From Viola odorata (taxonomy: Eukaryota > Streptophyta > Magnoliopsida > Malpighiales > Violaceae), in assembly GCA_963691705.1 (NCBI GenBank), contig OY829542.1, forward strand, positions 28,258,579 to 28,322,578: 64,000 nt of DNA, read 5' to 3'. A model generated the notes under the pieces. The model was not told the DNA's origin. It ran no database searches and saw nothing but the letters and a program-made list of their open reading frames with translations. This document shows, piece by piece, positions 9,987 through 21,146 of this stretch. Numbering within the stretch: the stretch's first letter is position 1; the number at the start of each line of letters is the position of its first letter. A program made the position numbers and the translations under genes.

Positions 9987-10974
9987 AGATGCGATCCTAG
10001 GTGGCTAGGATGCGCAACAATGACTGTGTGATCTAGTTCAAAGCTTGTATTTCGAATGCGGAATCATAACTCACAAAAACATGTGAATCTCCAAGGTAAG
10101 GTGTCCTTGGCACTCTACACAGAGTTCATGAGGTTCTTGAAACAAACCCTTGAATCTCCAAGCCGGCAATGCTTGGCACTCTAAGGAATGAATGCTTCAA
10201 TGGATAGCAACTTCGGGCTTTACTTGTGGCTACTCTCAGCTTGCTAAACCAGGAATAGAAAAAGGTTCCATAGGAACGGTTTATAAGGATGCACCTCTCA
10301 AAGACAAAGTCTCATTCTTTTTCCAAAAATATCATATATCATTTTATTCATACAGCTTAGCCTTTAAATAGGCTAGGAAAATACAAACTTAGAAATAAAT
10401 AATTCATAAATAAATAATTGCAAAATGAATAAAATCTCATTTAGGTAGTTCCTTATCCGAGCGTTCCATTGCCAAACCCTAACCACCTTAGGGTTCTTGG
10501 AATTTTGCTCCTTGCGCTGGCCATGCTCACTCAGGTTGGTGCAGGCGCGGCTTGCGATACGAGGATCGTATCATCCCCTCCCTCTTATCAAAGATTCGCC
10601 CTCGAATCTCGTTCTGCATAGGGTTTGTATCGCAATCCCTCTCAGCTTCAAGCCTTGCTTCTGGCATCTTTATTCACCTAAATCAAACTTAACACAAGAA
10701 AGTGTAAATCTATTTTTGGCGATTATAGTTTAGTAAATTAAGCACAGATTTTGACTCCGATGTCCGAATGACCTGATTCTTCTTGATTCAGATTCCTTAT
10801 AGATAGGGCTTTCCAACGACCTAAGACTCATAGAAATCAGACTCCAACAGGTATGTATTGAAATATAAGTTCGACACTGACACTTTAGTGGACTGTTTTT
10901 GTGACTCTAATTGACACAACAATAAAATTAAAGGATAGTTACCAAACTTGAACGCCTGAAGCTCCGCTACCAAC
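9987..10974 (-). repeat. Array unit 3: LTR4 + internal 4 (short form)
   Basis: LTR4 is 9987-10573 (587 bp) and begins AG instead of TG. Internal 4 is 10574-10974 and is the 401-bp form, lacking 81 bp. It is the second half of the first 2041-bp dimer. Confidence 0.9.
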
Positions 10975-12027
10975 TGATGCGATCCAAGGTGGAAGGATGC
11001 GCAACGATGACTGTGTGATCTAGTTCAAAGCTTGTATTTCGAATGCGGAATCATAACTCACGAAAATATGTGAATCTCCAAGGTAAGGTGTCCTTGGCAC
11101 TCCACACAGAGTTCATGAGGATCTTGAGACAAACCCTTGAATCTCCAAGCTGGCAATGCTTGGCACTCTAAGGAACGAATGCTTCAATGGATAGCAACTT
11201 CGGGCTTTACTTGTGGCTACTCTCAGCTTGCTAAACTAGGAATAGAACAAGGTTCCATAGGAACGGTTTATGAGGACGGACCTCTCAAAGACAAAGTCTC
11301 ATTCTTATTCCAAAAATATCATGTATCATTTTATTCATACGGCTTGGCCTTTAAATAGGCTAGGAAAATACAAACTTAGAAATAAATAATTGCAAAATGA
11401 ATAATATCTCATTTAGGTAGTTCCTTATCCGAGCGTTCCATTGCCAAACCCTAACCACCTTAGGGTTCTTGGAATTTTGCTCCTTGCGCTGGCCATGCTC
11501 ACTCAGGTTGGTGCAGGCGCGGCTTGCGATACGAGGATCGTATCATCCCCTCCCTCTTATCAAAGATTCGCCCTCGAATCTCGTTCTGCATAGGGTTTGT
11601 ATCGCAATCCCTCTCAGCTTCAAGCCTTGCTTCTGGCATCTTTATTCACCTAAATCAAACTTAACACAAGAAAGTGTAAATCTATTTTTGGCGATTATAG
11701 TTTAGTAAATTAAGCACAGATTTTGACTCCGATGTCCGAATGACCTGATTCTTCTTGATTCAGATTCCTTATAGATAGGGCTTTCCAAAGACCTAAGACT
11801 CATAGAAATTAGTCTCCAATAGGTATGTATTGAATTATAAGTTCGACACTGACACTTTGGTGGACTATTTTTGTGACTCTTTTGTGACTCTTCTCTTGAC
11901 TTAAATAAAAGACTCAAAACAGAAAAGTAATGACCCTTTGGTGGACTATTTTTGTGACTCTAATTGACACAACAATAAAAGTAAAGGGTAGTTACCAAAC
12001 TTGAACAACTGAAGCTCTGCTACCAAC
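10975..12027 (-). repeat. Array unit 4: LTR5 + internal 5
   Basis: LTR5 is 10975-11545 and internal 5 is 11546-12027. By eye it is a copy of unit 2 at an offset of exactly 2041 bp. Confidence 0.9.
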
Positions 12028-13015
12028 AGATGCGATCCTAGGTGGCTAGGATGCGCAACAATGACTGTGTGATCTAGTTCAAAGCTTGTATTTCGAATGC
12101 GGAATCATAACTCACAAAAAAATGTGAATCTCCAAGGTAAGGTGTCCTTGGCACTCTACACAGAGTTCATGAGGTTCTTGAAACAAACCCTTGAATCTCC
12201 AAGCCGGCAATGCTTGGCACTCTAAGGAATGAATGCTTCAATGGATAGCAACTTCGGGCTTTACTTGTGGCTACTCTCAGCTTGCTAAACCAGGAATAGA
12301 AAAAGGTTCCATAGGAACGGTTTATAAGGATGCACCTCTCAAAGACAAAGTCTCATTCTTTTTCCAAAAATATCATATATCATTTTATTCATACAGCTTA
12401 GCCTTTAAATAGGCTAGGAAAATACAAACTTAGAAATAAATAATTCATAAATAAATAATTGCAAAATGAATAAAATCTCATTTAGGTAGTTCCTTATCCG
12501 AGCGTTCCATTGCCAAACCCTAACCACCTTAGGGTTCTTGGAATTTTGCTCCTTGCGCTGGCCATGCTCACTCAGGTTGGTGCAGGCGCGGCTTGCGATA
12601 CGAGGATCGTATCATCCCCTCCCTCTTATCAAAGATTCGCCCTCGAATCTCGTTCTGCATAGGGTTTGTATCGCAATCCCTCTCAGCTTCAAGCCTTGCT
12701 TCTGGCATCTTTATTCACCTAAATCAAACTTAACACAAGAAAGTGTAAATCTATTTTTGGCGATTATAGTTTAGTAAATTAAGCACAGATTTTGACTCCG
12801 ATGTCCGAATGACCTGATTCTTCTTGATTCAGATTCCTTATAGATAGGGCTTTCCAACGACCTAAGACTCATAGAAATCAGACTCCAACAGGTATGTATT
12901 GAAATATAAGTTCGACACTGACACTTTAGTGGACTGTTTTTGTGACTCTAATTGACACAACAATAAAATTAAAGGATAGTTACCAAACTTGAACGCCTGA
13001 AGCTCCGCTACCAAC
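12028..13015 (-). repeat. Array unit 5: LTR6 + internal 6 (short form)
   Basis: LTR6 is 12028-12614, also starting AG, and internal 6 is 12615-13015 (401 bp). By eye it is a copy of unit 3. I noticed one difference, C at 10080 against A at 12121. Confidence 0.9.
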
Positions 13016-13987
13016 TGATGCGATCCAAGGTGGAAGGATGCGCAACGATGACTGTGTGATCTAGTTCAAAGCTTGTATTTCGAATGCGGAATCATAACTC
13101 ACGAAAATATGTGAATCTCCAAGGTAAGGTGTCCTTGGCACTCCACACAGAGTTCATGAGGATCTTGAGACAAACCCTTGAATCTCCAAGCTGGCAATGC
13201 TTGGCACTCTAAGGAACGAATGCTTCAATGGATAGCAACTTCGGGCTTTACTTGTGGCTACTCTCAGCTTGCTAAACTAGGAATAGAACAAGGTTCCATA
13301 GGAACGGTTTATGAGGACGGACCTCTCAAAGACAAAGTCTCATTCTTATTCCAAAAATATCATGTATCATTTTATTCATACGGCTTGGCCTTTAAATAGG
13401 CTAGGAAAATACAAACTTAGAAATAAATAATTGCAAAATGAATAATATCTCATTTAGGTAGTTCCTTATCCGAGCGTTCCATTGCCAAACCCTAACCACC
13501 TTAGGGTTCTTGGAATTTTGCTCCTTGCGCTGGCCATGCTCACTCAGGTTGGTGCAGGCGCGGCTTGCGATACGAGGATCGTATCATCCCCTCCCTCTTA
13601 TCAAAGATTCGCCCTCGAATCTCGTTCTGCATAGGGTTTGTATCGCAATCCCTCTCAGCTTCAAGCCTTGCTTCTGGCATCTTTATTCACCTAAATCAAA
13701 CTTAACACAAGAAAGTGTAAATCTATTTTCGGCGATCATAGTTTAGTAAATTAAGTACAGATTTTGACTCCGATGTCCGAATGACCTGATTCTTCTTGAT
13801 TCAGAGTCCTCACAGATAGGGCTTTCCAACGACCTAAGACTCATAGAAATCAGACTCCAACAGGTATGTATTGAAATATAAGTTCGACACTGACACTTTA
13901 GTGGACTGTTTTTGTGACTCTAATTGACACAACAATAAAATTAAAGGATAGTTACCAAACTTGAACGCCTGAAGCTCCGCTACCAAC
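13016..13987 (-). repeat. Array unit 6: LTR7 + internal 7 (short form)
   Basis: LTR7 is 13016-13586 (571 bp), like LTR3 and LTR5. Internal 7 is 13587-13987 (401 bp). The unit looks like a junction between the dimer block and the 962-bp block. Confidence 0.9.
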
Positions 13988-14949
13988 TGATGCGATCCTA
14001 GGTGACTAGGATGCGCAACAATGACTGTGTGATCTAGTTCAAAGCTTGTATTTCGAATGCGGAATCATAACTCACGAAAATATGTGAATCTCCAAGGTAA
14101 GGTGTCCTTGGCACTCCACACAGAGTTCATGAGGATCTTAAAAGAAACCCTTGAATCTCCAAGCCGGCAATGCTTGGCACTCTAAGGAACGAATGCTTCA
14201 ATGGATAGCAACTTCGGGCTTTACTTGTGGCTACTCTCAGCTCGCTAAACTAGGAATAGAACAAGGTTCCATAGGAACGGTTTATGAGGACGGACCTCTC
14301 AAAGACAAAGTCTCATTCTTATTCCAAAAATATCATGTATCATTTTATCCATACGGCTAGGCCTTTAAAGAGGCTAGGAAAATACAAACTTAGAAATAAA
14401 TAATTGCAAGATGAATAATATCTCATTTAGGTAGTTCCTTATCCGAGCGTTCCTTTGCCAAACCCTAGCCACCTTAGGGTTCTTGGAATTTTGCTCCTTG
14501 CGCACTCGGGCTGGTGCAGGCGCGGCTTACGATACGAGGATGGTATCATCCCCTCCTTCTTATCAAAGATTCATCCTCGAATCTCGTTCTGCATAGGGGT
14601 TGTATCGCAATCCCTCTCACCTTCAAGCCTTGCTTCTGTCATCTTTATTCACCTAAATCAAACTTAAGACAAGAAAGTGTAAACCTATTTTCGGCGAACA
14701 TAGTTTAGTAAATTAAGCACAGATTTTGACTCCGATGTCCGAATAACCGGATTCTTCTTGATTCAGATTCCTCAGAGATAGGGCTTTCCAACGAACTAAG
14801 ACTCACGGAAATCGGACTCCAATAGGTATGTATTGAAATACGATTTCGACACTGACACTTTGGTGGACTGTTTTTGTGACTCTAATTGACACAACAATAA
14901 AATTAAAGGATAGTTACCAAACTTGAACGCCTGAAGCTCCGCTACCAAC
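13988..14949 (-). repeat. Array unit 7: LTR8 + internal 8 (962-bp type)
   Basis: LTR8 is 13988-14548 (561 bp) and internal 8 is 14549-14949 (401 bp). The TATA-like core is changed (plus strand TTTAAATAG to TTTAAAGAG at 14361-14378). Confidence 0.9.
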
Positions 14950-15911
14950 TGATGCGATCCTAGGTGACTAGGATGCGCAACAATGACTGTGTGATCTAGT
15001 TCAAAGCTTGTATTTCGAATGCGGAATCATAACTCACGAAAATATGTGAATCTCCAAGGTAAGGTGTCCTTGGCACTCCACACAGAGTTCATGAGGATCT
15101 TAAAAGAAACCCTTGAATCTCCAAGCCGGCAATGCTTGGCACTCTAAGGAACGAATGCTTCAATGGATAGCAACTTCGGGCTTTACTTGTGGCTACTCTC
15201 AGCTCGCTAAACTAGGAATAGAACAAGGTTCCATAGGAACGGTTTATGAGGACGGACCTCTCAAAGACAAAGTCTCATTCTTATTCCAAAAATATCATGT
15301 ATCATTTTATCCATACGGCTAGGCCTTTAAAGAGGCTAGGAAAATACAAACTTAGAAATAAATAATTGCAAGATGAATAATATCTCATTTAGGTAGTTCC
15401 TTATCCGAGCGTTCCTTTGCCAAACCCTAGCCACCTTAGGGTTCTTGGAATTTTGCTCCTTGCGCACTCGGGCTGGTGCAGGCGCGGCTTACGATACGAG
15501 GATGGTATCATCCCCTCCTTCTTATCAAAGATTCATCCTCGAATCTCGTTCTGCATAGGGGTTGTATCGCAATCCCTCTCACCTTCAAGCCTTGCTTCTG
15601 TCATCTTTATTCACCTAAATCAAACTTAAGACAAGAAAGTGTAAACCTATTTTCGGCGAACATAGTTTAGTAAATTAAGCACAGATTTTGACTCCGATGT
15701 CCGAATAACCGGATTCTTCTTGATTCAGATTCCTCAGAGATAGGGCTTTCCAACGAACTAAGACTCACGGAAATCGGACTCCAATAGGTATGTATTGAAA
15801 TACGATTTCGACACTGACACTTTGGTGGACTGTTTTTGTGACTCTAATTGACACAACAATAAAATTAAAGGATAGTTACCAAACTTGAACGCCTGAAGCT
15901 CCGCTACCAAC
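14950..15911 (-). repeat. Array unit 8: LTR9 + internal 9 (962-bp type)
   Basis: LTR9 is 14950-15510 and internal 9 is 15511-15911. It appears identical to unit 7 by eye, including the altered TATA-like core at 15323-15340. Confidence 0.9.
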
Positions 15912-16954
15912 TGATGCGATCCTAGGTGACTAGGATGCGCAACAATGACTGTGTGATCTAGTTCAAAGCTTGTATTTCGAATGCGGAATCATAACTCACG
16001 AAAATATGTGAATCTCCAAGGTAAGGTGTCCTTGGCACTCCACACAGAGTTCATGAGGATCTTAAAAGAAACCCTTGAATCTCCAAGCCGGCAATGCTTG
16101 GCACTCTAAGGAACGAATGCTTCAATGGATAGCAACTTCGGGCTTTACTTGTGGCTACTCTCAGCTCGCTAAACTAGGAATAGAACAAGGTTCCATAGGA
16201 ACGGTTTATGAGGACGGACCTCTCAAAGACAAAGTCTCATTCTTATTCCAAAAATATCATGTATCATTTTATCCATACGGCTAGGCCTTTAAAGAGGCTA
16301 GGAAAATACAAACTTAGAAATAAATAATTGCAAGATGAATAATATCTCATTTAGGTAGTTCCTTATCCGAGCGTTCCTTTGCCAAACCCTAGCCACCTTA
16401 GGGTTCTTGGAATTTTGCTCCTTGCGCACTCGGGCTGGTGCAGGCGCGGCTTACGATACGAGGATGGTATCATCCCCTCCTTCTTATCAAAGATTCATCC
16501 TCGAATCTCGTTCTGCATAGGGGTTGTATCGCAATCCCTCTCACCTTCAAGCCTTGCTTCTGTCATCTTTATTCACCTAAATCAAACTTAAGACAAGAAA
16601 GTGTAAACCTATTTTCGGCGAACATAGTTTAGTAAATTAAGCACAGATTTTGACTCCGATGTCCGAATAACCGGATTCTTCTTGATTCAGATTCCTCAGA
16701 GATAGGGCTTTCCAACGAACTAAGACTCACGGAAATCGGACTCCAATAGGTATGTATTGAAATACGATTTCGACACTGACACTTTGGTGGACTGTTTTTG
16801 TGACTCTTTTGTGACTCTTCTCTTGACTTAAATAAAAGACTCAAAACAGAAAAGTAATGACACTTTGGTGGACTGTTTTTGTTACTCTAATTGACACAAC
16901 GATAAAAGTAAAGGATAGTTACCAAACTTGAATGCCTGAAGCTCCGCTACCAAC
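15912..16954 (-). repeat. Array unit 9: LTR10 + internal 10 (long form)
   Basis: LTR10 is 15912-16472 (561 bp, same altered TATA-like core at 16285-16302) and internal 10 is 16473-16954 (482 bp). It equals units 7 and 8 except that the 81-bp segment is retained, so this may be the parent of the 962-bp units. Confidence 0.9.
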
Positions 16955-18009
16955 TGATGCGATCCTAGGTGGCTAGGATGCGCAACAATGACTGTGTGAT
17001 CTAGTCCAAAGCTTGTATTTCGAATGTGAAATTATAATTCTCGAAAACATGTGAATCTCCAAGGTAAGCTATCCTTGGCACTCCACACAGAGTTCATGAG
17101 GTTCTTGAAACAAACCCTTGAATCTCCAAGCCTGCAATGCTTGGCACTCTAAGTAACGAATGCTCCAATGGATAGCAACTTCGGGCTTTACTTGTGGCTT
17201 CTCTCAGCTTGCTAAACTAGGAATAGAACAAGGTTCCATAGGAACGGTTTATGAGGACGCACCTCTCAAAGACAGTCTCATTCTTTTTCCAAAAATATGA
17301 TATATCATTTTATTCATACGGCTTGACTTTTAAATAGGCTAAGAAAATACAAACTTAGAAATAAATAATTCCTAAATAAATAATTCCAAAATGAATAATA
17401 TGTCATTTAGGTAGTTCCTTATCCGAGCGCTCCTTTGCCAAACCGTAGCCGCCTTAGGGTTCTTGGAATTTTGCTCCTTGCGCACGTCGTGCGCACTCGG
17501 GCTGGTGCAGGCCCGGTTTGCGATACAACGACCGTATCATCCCCTCCCTCTTATCAAAGATTCACCCTCGAATCTCGTTCTGCATAGGGGCTGTATCGCA
17601 ATCCCTCTCAGCTTCAAGCCTTGCTTCTGCCATCTTTATTCACCTAAATCAAACTTAACACAAGAAAGTGTAAATCTATTTTCGGCGTACATAGTTTAGT
17701 AAATTAAGCACAAATTTTGACTCTGATGTCCGAATGACCTGATTCTTCTTGATTCAGATTCCTCACAGATAGGGCTTTCCAACGAACTAATACTAATAGA
17801 AATCGGACTCCAATAGTATGTATTGAACTACGATTTCGACAGTGACACTTTGGTGGACTGTTTTTGTGACTCTTCTCTTGACTTAAATAAAAGACTCAAA
17901 ACAGAAAAGTAATGACACATTGGTGGACTGTTTTTGTGAGTCTAATTGACACAACAATGAAAGTAAAGGATAGTTACCAAACTTGAATGCCTGAAGCTCC
18001 GCTACCAAC
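16955..18009 (-). repeat. Array unit 10: LTR11 + internal 11
   Basis: LTR11 is 16955-17539 (585 bp), ending ACCGTATCA, and internal 11 is 17540-18009 (470 bp). It is visibly more diverged than units 7-9. Confidence 0.88.
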
Positions 18010-18643
18010 TGATGCGATCCTAGGTGGCTAGGATGCGCAACAATAACTATGTGATCTAGTTCAAAGCTTGTATTTCGAATGCGGAATCATAACTCACGAA
18101 AACATGTGAATCTCCATGGTAAGGTGTCGTTGGCACTCCATACAAAGTTCATGAGGTTCTTGAAACAAACCCTTGAATCTCCAAGCCGGCAATGCTTGGC
18201 ACTCTAAGGAACAAATGCTTCAATGGATAGCAACTTCAGGCTTTACTTGTGGGTAATGTCAGCTTGCTAAACTAGGAATAGAACAAGGTTCCATAGGAAC
18301 GGTTTATGAGGATGGACCTCTCAAAGACAAAGTCTCATTCGTTTTCCAAAAATATCATATATCATTTTATTGATACGGCTTGGCCTTAAAATAGGCTAGG
18401 AAAATACAAACTTAGAAATAAATAATTCCTAAATAAATAATTCCAAAATGATTAATATCTCATTTAGGTAGTTCCTTATCCGAGCGCTCCTTTTCCAAAC
18501 CCTAGCCGCCTTAGGGTTCTTGGAATTTTGCTCCTTGCGCACTCCGTGTGCACTCGGGCTGGTGCAGGCGCGGCTTGCGATACGAGGATCGTATCATCCC
18601 CTCCCTCTTATCAAAGATTCTCCCTCGAATCTTGTTCTGCATA
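18010..18643 (-). repeat. Array unit 11: LTR12 + truncated internal 12
   Basis: LTR12 is 18010-18596 (587 bp). Only 47 bp of internal 12 (polypurine tract and first bases, to GTTCTGCATA) remain before Athila pol sequence starts abruptly. Confidence 0.88.
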
Positions 18644-18649
18644 CGTTCG

Positions 18650-19290
18650 CGATGTGTGATCTTTTCTAGGGCACGTCGGTTTCTACAAACGATTCATTAA
18701 GGACTTCTCCAAAATTGCTCAACCTATGTGCTGACTGCTCCAGAAGGAAGTCGCCTTTGATTTCGATGAGCATTGTAAAGTAGCCTTTGAACTTCTCAAA
18801 AATAAGCTTATCTCAGCTCCGATCATTCGAGCCCCGACTGGTCTCTTCCTTTCGAGGTCATGTGCGATGTCAGCAATCAAGCCCTAGGTGCCGTTTTAGG
18901 TCAAAAGAAGGAGAAGGAAACTTATGTGATCTACTATGCTTCCAAGCTATTAGACCCAGCCCAGCAGAACTACACAGCAACAGAAAAAGAACTCTTAGCC
19001 GTGGTTTACGCCCTCGACAAGTTCAGGCAGTACCTCCTAGGTACCAATGTGCTCGTGTACTCGGATCATTCCGCCCTCAGATGTTTGTTGACAAAGGCTG
19101 ATGCCAAGCCTCGACTCATTCGTTGGATCTTGTTGCTACAGGAATTCAATATCTTGATCAAAGACAAGGATGGAAAAGAAAATCTGGTAGCCGACCATCT
19201 AAGCAGACTTCCAGCCCATGAAGACAATTCACTTGTGCAGATCTGCGATACTTTTCCAAATGAACAATTGTGTCTAGCCCATGCTGTCTA
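18650..19290 (+). pseudogene. Athila copy 1 RT end and RNase H
   Basis: Starts in the RT connection region (RSFLGH-FYKRFIKDFSKIAQ in broken frames). It then has an open stretch 18860-19290 with the RNase H signatures ALGAVLGQKK, TATEKELLAVVYALDKFRQYLLG and VYSDHSALRCLL, followed by the ENLVADHLSRLP end block. RNase H removes RNA from the RNA:DNA hybrid during reverse transcription. Stops and a frame change before 18860 make it non-functional. Confidence 0.85.
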
Positions 19291-19299
19291 GTTTCCATG

Positions 19300-20570
19300 G
19301 TTTTCAGACATAGCGAATTTTTGTGCCACTAGTACCTACCCCGCGGATGCTTCCCCATCAAAATGCACAAGAATCAGAAGGCAAGCCAAATATTACATTT
19401 GGGATAGCCCATACTTATGGAAGCACTGCTCGGACCAGATCATATGTCGTTGTGTAACCATGGACGAGGTGCCCTCGATCCTTAAATTCTGCCATTCTGA
19501 AGGAGGACATTTCGCGGCCAGGAAAACTTCCCTCAAGGTGTTAGAAGTAGGTCTATATTAGGGACAGGGATAGCTATATGTATTGTCTGTCGTGCCCTCG
19601 ATGCCAAGCCATGGATAATATTGGGGCCAGGAATCAGATGCCTCTGACCGGTATCATTGTTTGTGAAATTTTTGATATCTAGGGTATAGATTTCATAGGC
19701 CCATTTCCCAATTCCTTCGGCAATATCTACATCCTTCTGGCCATCGATTATGTTTCCAAAGCCATCGATTATGTTTCCAAATGGGTCAAGGCCAAGTCAA
19801 CTCGAACAAACGACTCCAAGGTGGTAGTAAACTTTCTACGCACCAATATTTTCAATAGGTTTGGCATACCTCGAGCCCTCATAAGTGATCGGGGTACCCA
19901 TTTTTGCAACCGCGTCGTGGCCTCGCTTCTGACCAAGTGTGGAGTCCACCACAGGACATCTACTGCCTATGATCCTCAGACCAACGGCCAAGACGAAGTG
20001 TCAAACTGTGAAGTTAAGTCCATTCTGGAGAAAACGGTGAACCATTCCCGAAAAGATTGGAGTCTGAAGTTGGATGACGCCCTCTAGGCATATCAGGATA
20101 GCTTTCAAGACCCCAATCGGTATGACACCCTACAGACTCGTCTATGGCAAGTCGTGTCATCTCCCAGTTGAGATAGAGCACAAGGCTTTCTGGGACATCA
20201 GGAAAGTAAACACGGATCTCGAAAAGGCTGGCTAGAGCAGACGCTTACAGATCCAAGAGCTGGAAGAGTTGAGAGACAATGCTTATGAGAATGGCTTGCT
20301 CTATAAGGGCAAGACCAAGACATACCATGACAGGAACCTTCGTCCCAAACCTTTTTCGATCAGACAGAAAGTATTGTTGTATAACTCACGTTTGTGACTG
20401 TTTGCAGGAAAGCTCAAGTCTAAATGGTCAGGACCTTTCGTGGTCACGATAGTTTTTGACTATGGGGCAATTGAGATCCAGAATCCGACAACAAGAACAA
20501 TCTTCAAAGTCAATGGCCACAGGCTGAAACCCTTTTACGAGGGATTCAAGCCCTCGACTGTTGAGGACAC
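19300..20570 (+). pseudogene. Athila copy 1 integrase
   Basis: Pieces in several frames match integrase: the HHCC-like N-terminal zinc region near 19.48-19.62 kb (CHSEGGHFAARKT), the catalytic core 19821-20087 ([27 protein letters not shown]), and the C-terminal region to 20570. Stops occur at 19559, 19681 and 20086 among others. A 20-bp direct repeat (CCATCGATTATGTTTCCAAA) at about 19740-19780 disrupts the core. The protein would insert cDNA into the genome but cannot be made from this copy. Confidence 0.82.
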
Positions 20571-21146
20571 GATGGTGGAACTTCCACCTGTCGAGATCTA
20601 GATTTCTGAAACACGTCGAGGCCTCGACGAGTAAACAAGCCATACTGGAGGCATTCCAAATGTCGTCCCATTCCTTTCTAACTCTATCTCTTTTATTTTG
20701 TTATTTAAATTCAGAATTTTTCCTTTTTATTTCCTGCTATTTTATTTTCCTTTATTAGTTAAGATTTCTTTTCCTTATTTTTATCCCCTGGTTTCTCTCT
20801 TTTTCCTTTTCCCAAACGATTTTATTTGTCTGCAAATATTATCTTTCCACTTATTCTTTCCTTTTGTCCTTATCTTCCCTAACTACTCTCTTTTTGAATT
20901 TTGAAAAGGCAGGCGGTTGGGATCCGAGGGTCATCTAAAGGGGATAAAAAAGTGGCCCTCATTAATTCCCTATCAGACGCAGCAGCTTTGGCAGCACGCT
21001 CCCCCTCGTCTTTTCTCCTTCCCTCTTCCAGCTATCACCCACGTCTCCCTCACCAACAACCAAAGCACTTCGCTCCACTGACCCATCACCATCACCAAAT
21101 CAACTCTCTCTCTCTCTCTCAAATCACCATCTTCTACCCTACCACC
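20571..21146 (+). other. Spacer between Athila copy 1 integrase and the env-position ORF
   Basis: The spacer is strongly T/C-rich from 20670 to 20900. It then has AG|GCGGTTGGGATCC at 20911-20925, and the same AG|GCGGTTGAGAT occurs at the matching place in copy 2. This looks like a 3' splice site for a spliced RNA carrying the downstream ORF. A (CT)n run at 21107-21120 precedes the start codon. Confidence 0.4.

Larger units (their letters stand above)
7325..18643 (-). mobile_element. Tandem array of a TRIM-like LTR element sharing LTRs (LTR-int-LTR-int...)
   Basis: Twelve LTR copies (561-587 bp, the first truncated) alternate with eleven complete internal regions (401-482 bp) and one partial one, all in one orientation. 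Each LTR runs from TGATGCGATCC to GGATCGTATCA. On the minus strand every internal begins with a primer-site-like TGGTAGCGGAGC and ends in the polypurine tract AAGAGGGAGGGGA directly before the next LTR. No internal codes for Gag or enzymes. A complete single element would be about 1.6 kb, the size of a TRIM. The leader is homologous to that of element A. The array is cut on the right by Athila sequence at 18644. Confidence 0.9.

Noticed and set aside
9096..16844. Many recurring 64-78 codon ORFs in the array, on both strands
   Set aside because: They recur because the DNA repeats. They cross LTR/internal borders, have no family motif, and the minus-strand 71-codon frame is broken in the 401-bp internals.
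7325..18643. Array considered as a CRISPR array or a classical centromeric satellite
   Set aside because: Units of about 1 kb contain LTR ends, primer-site-like and polypurine sequences. There are no short repeats with unique spacers, and the period is far above typical satellite monomers.
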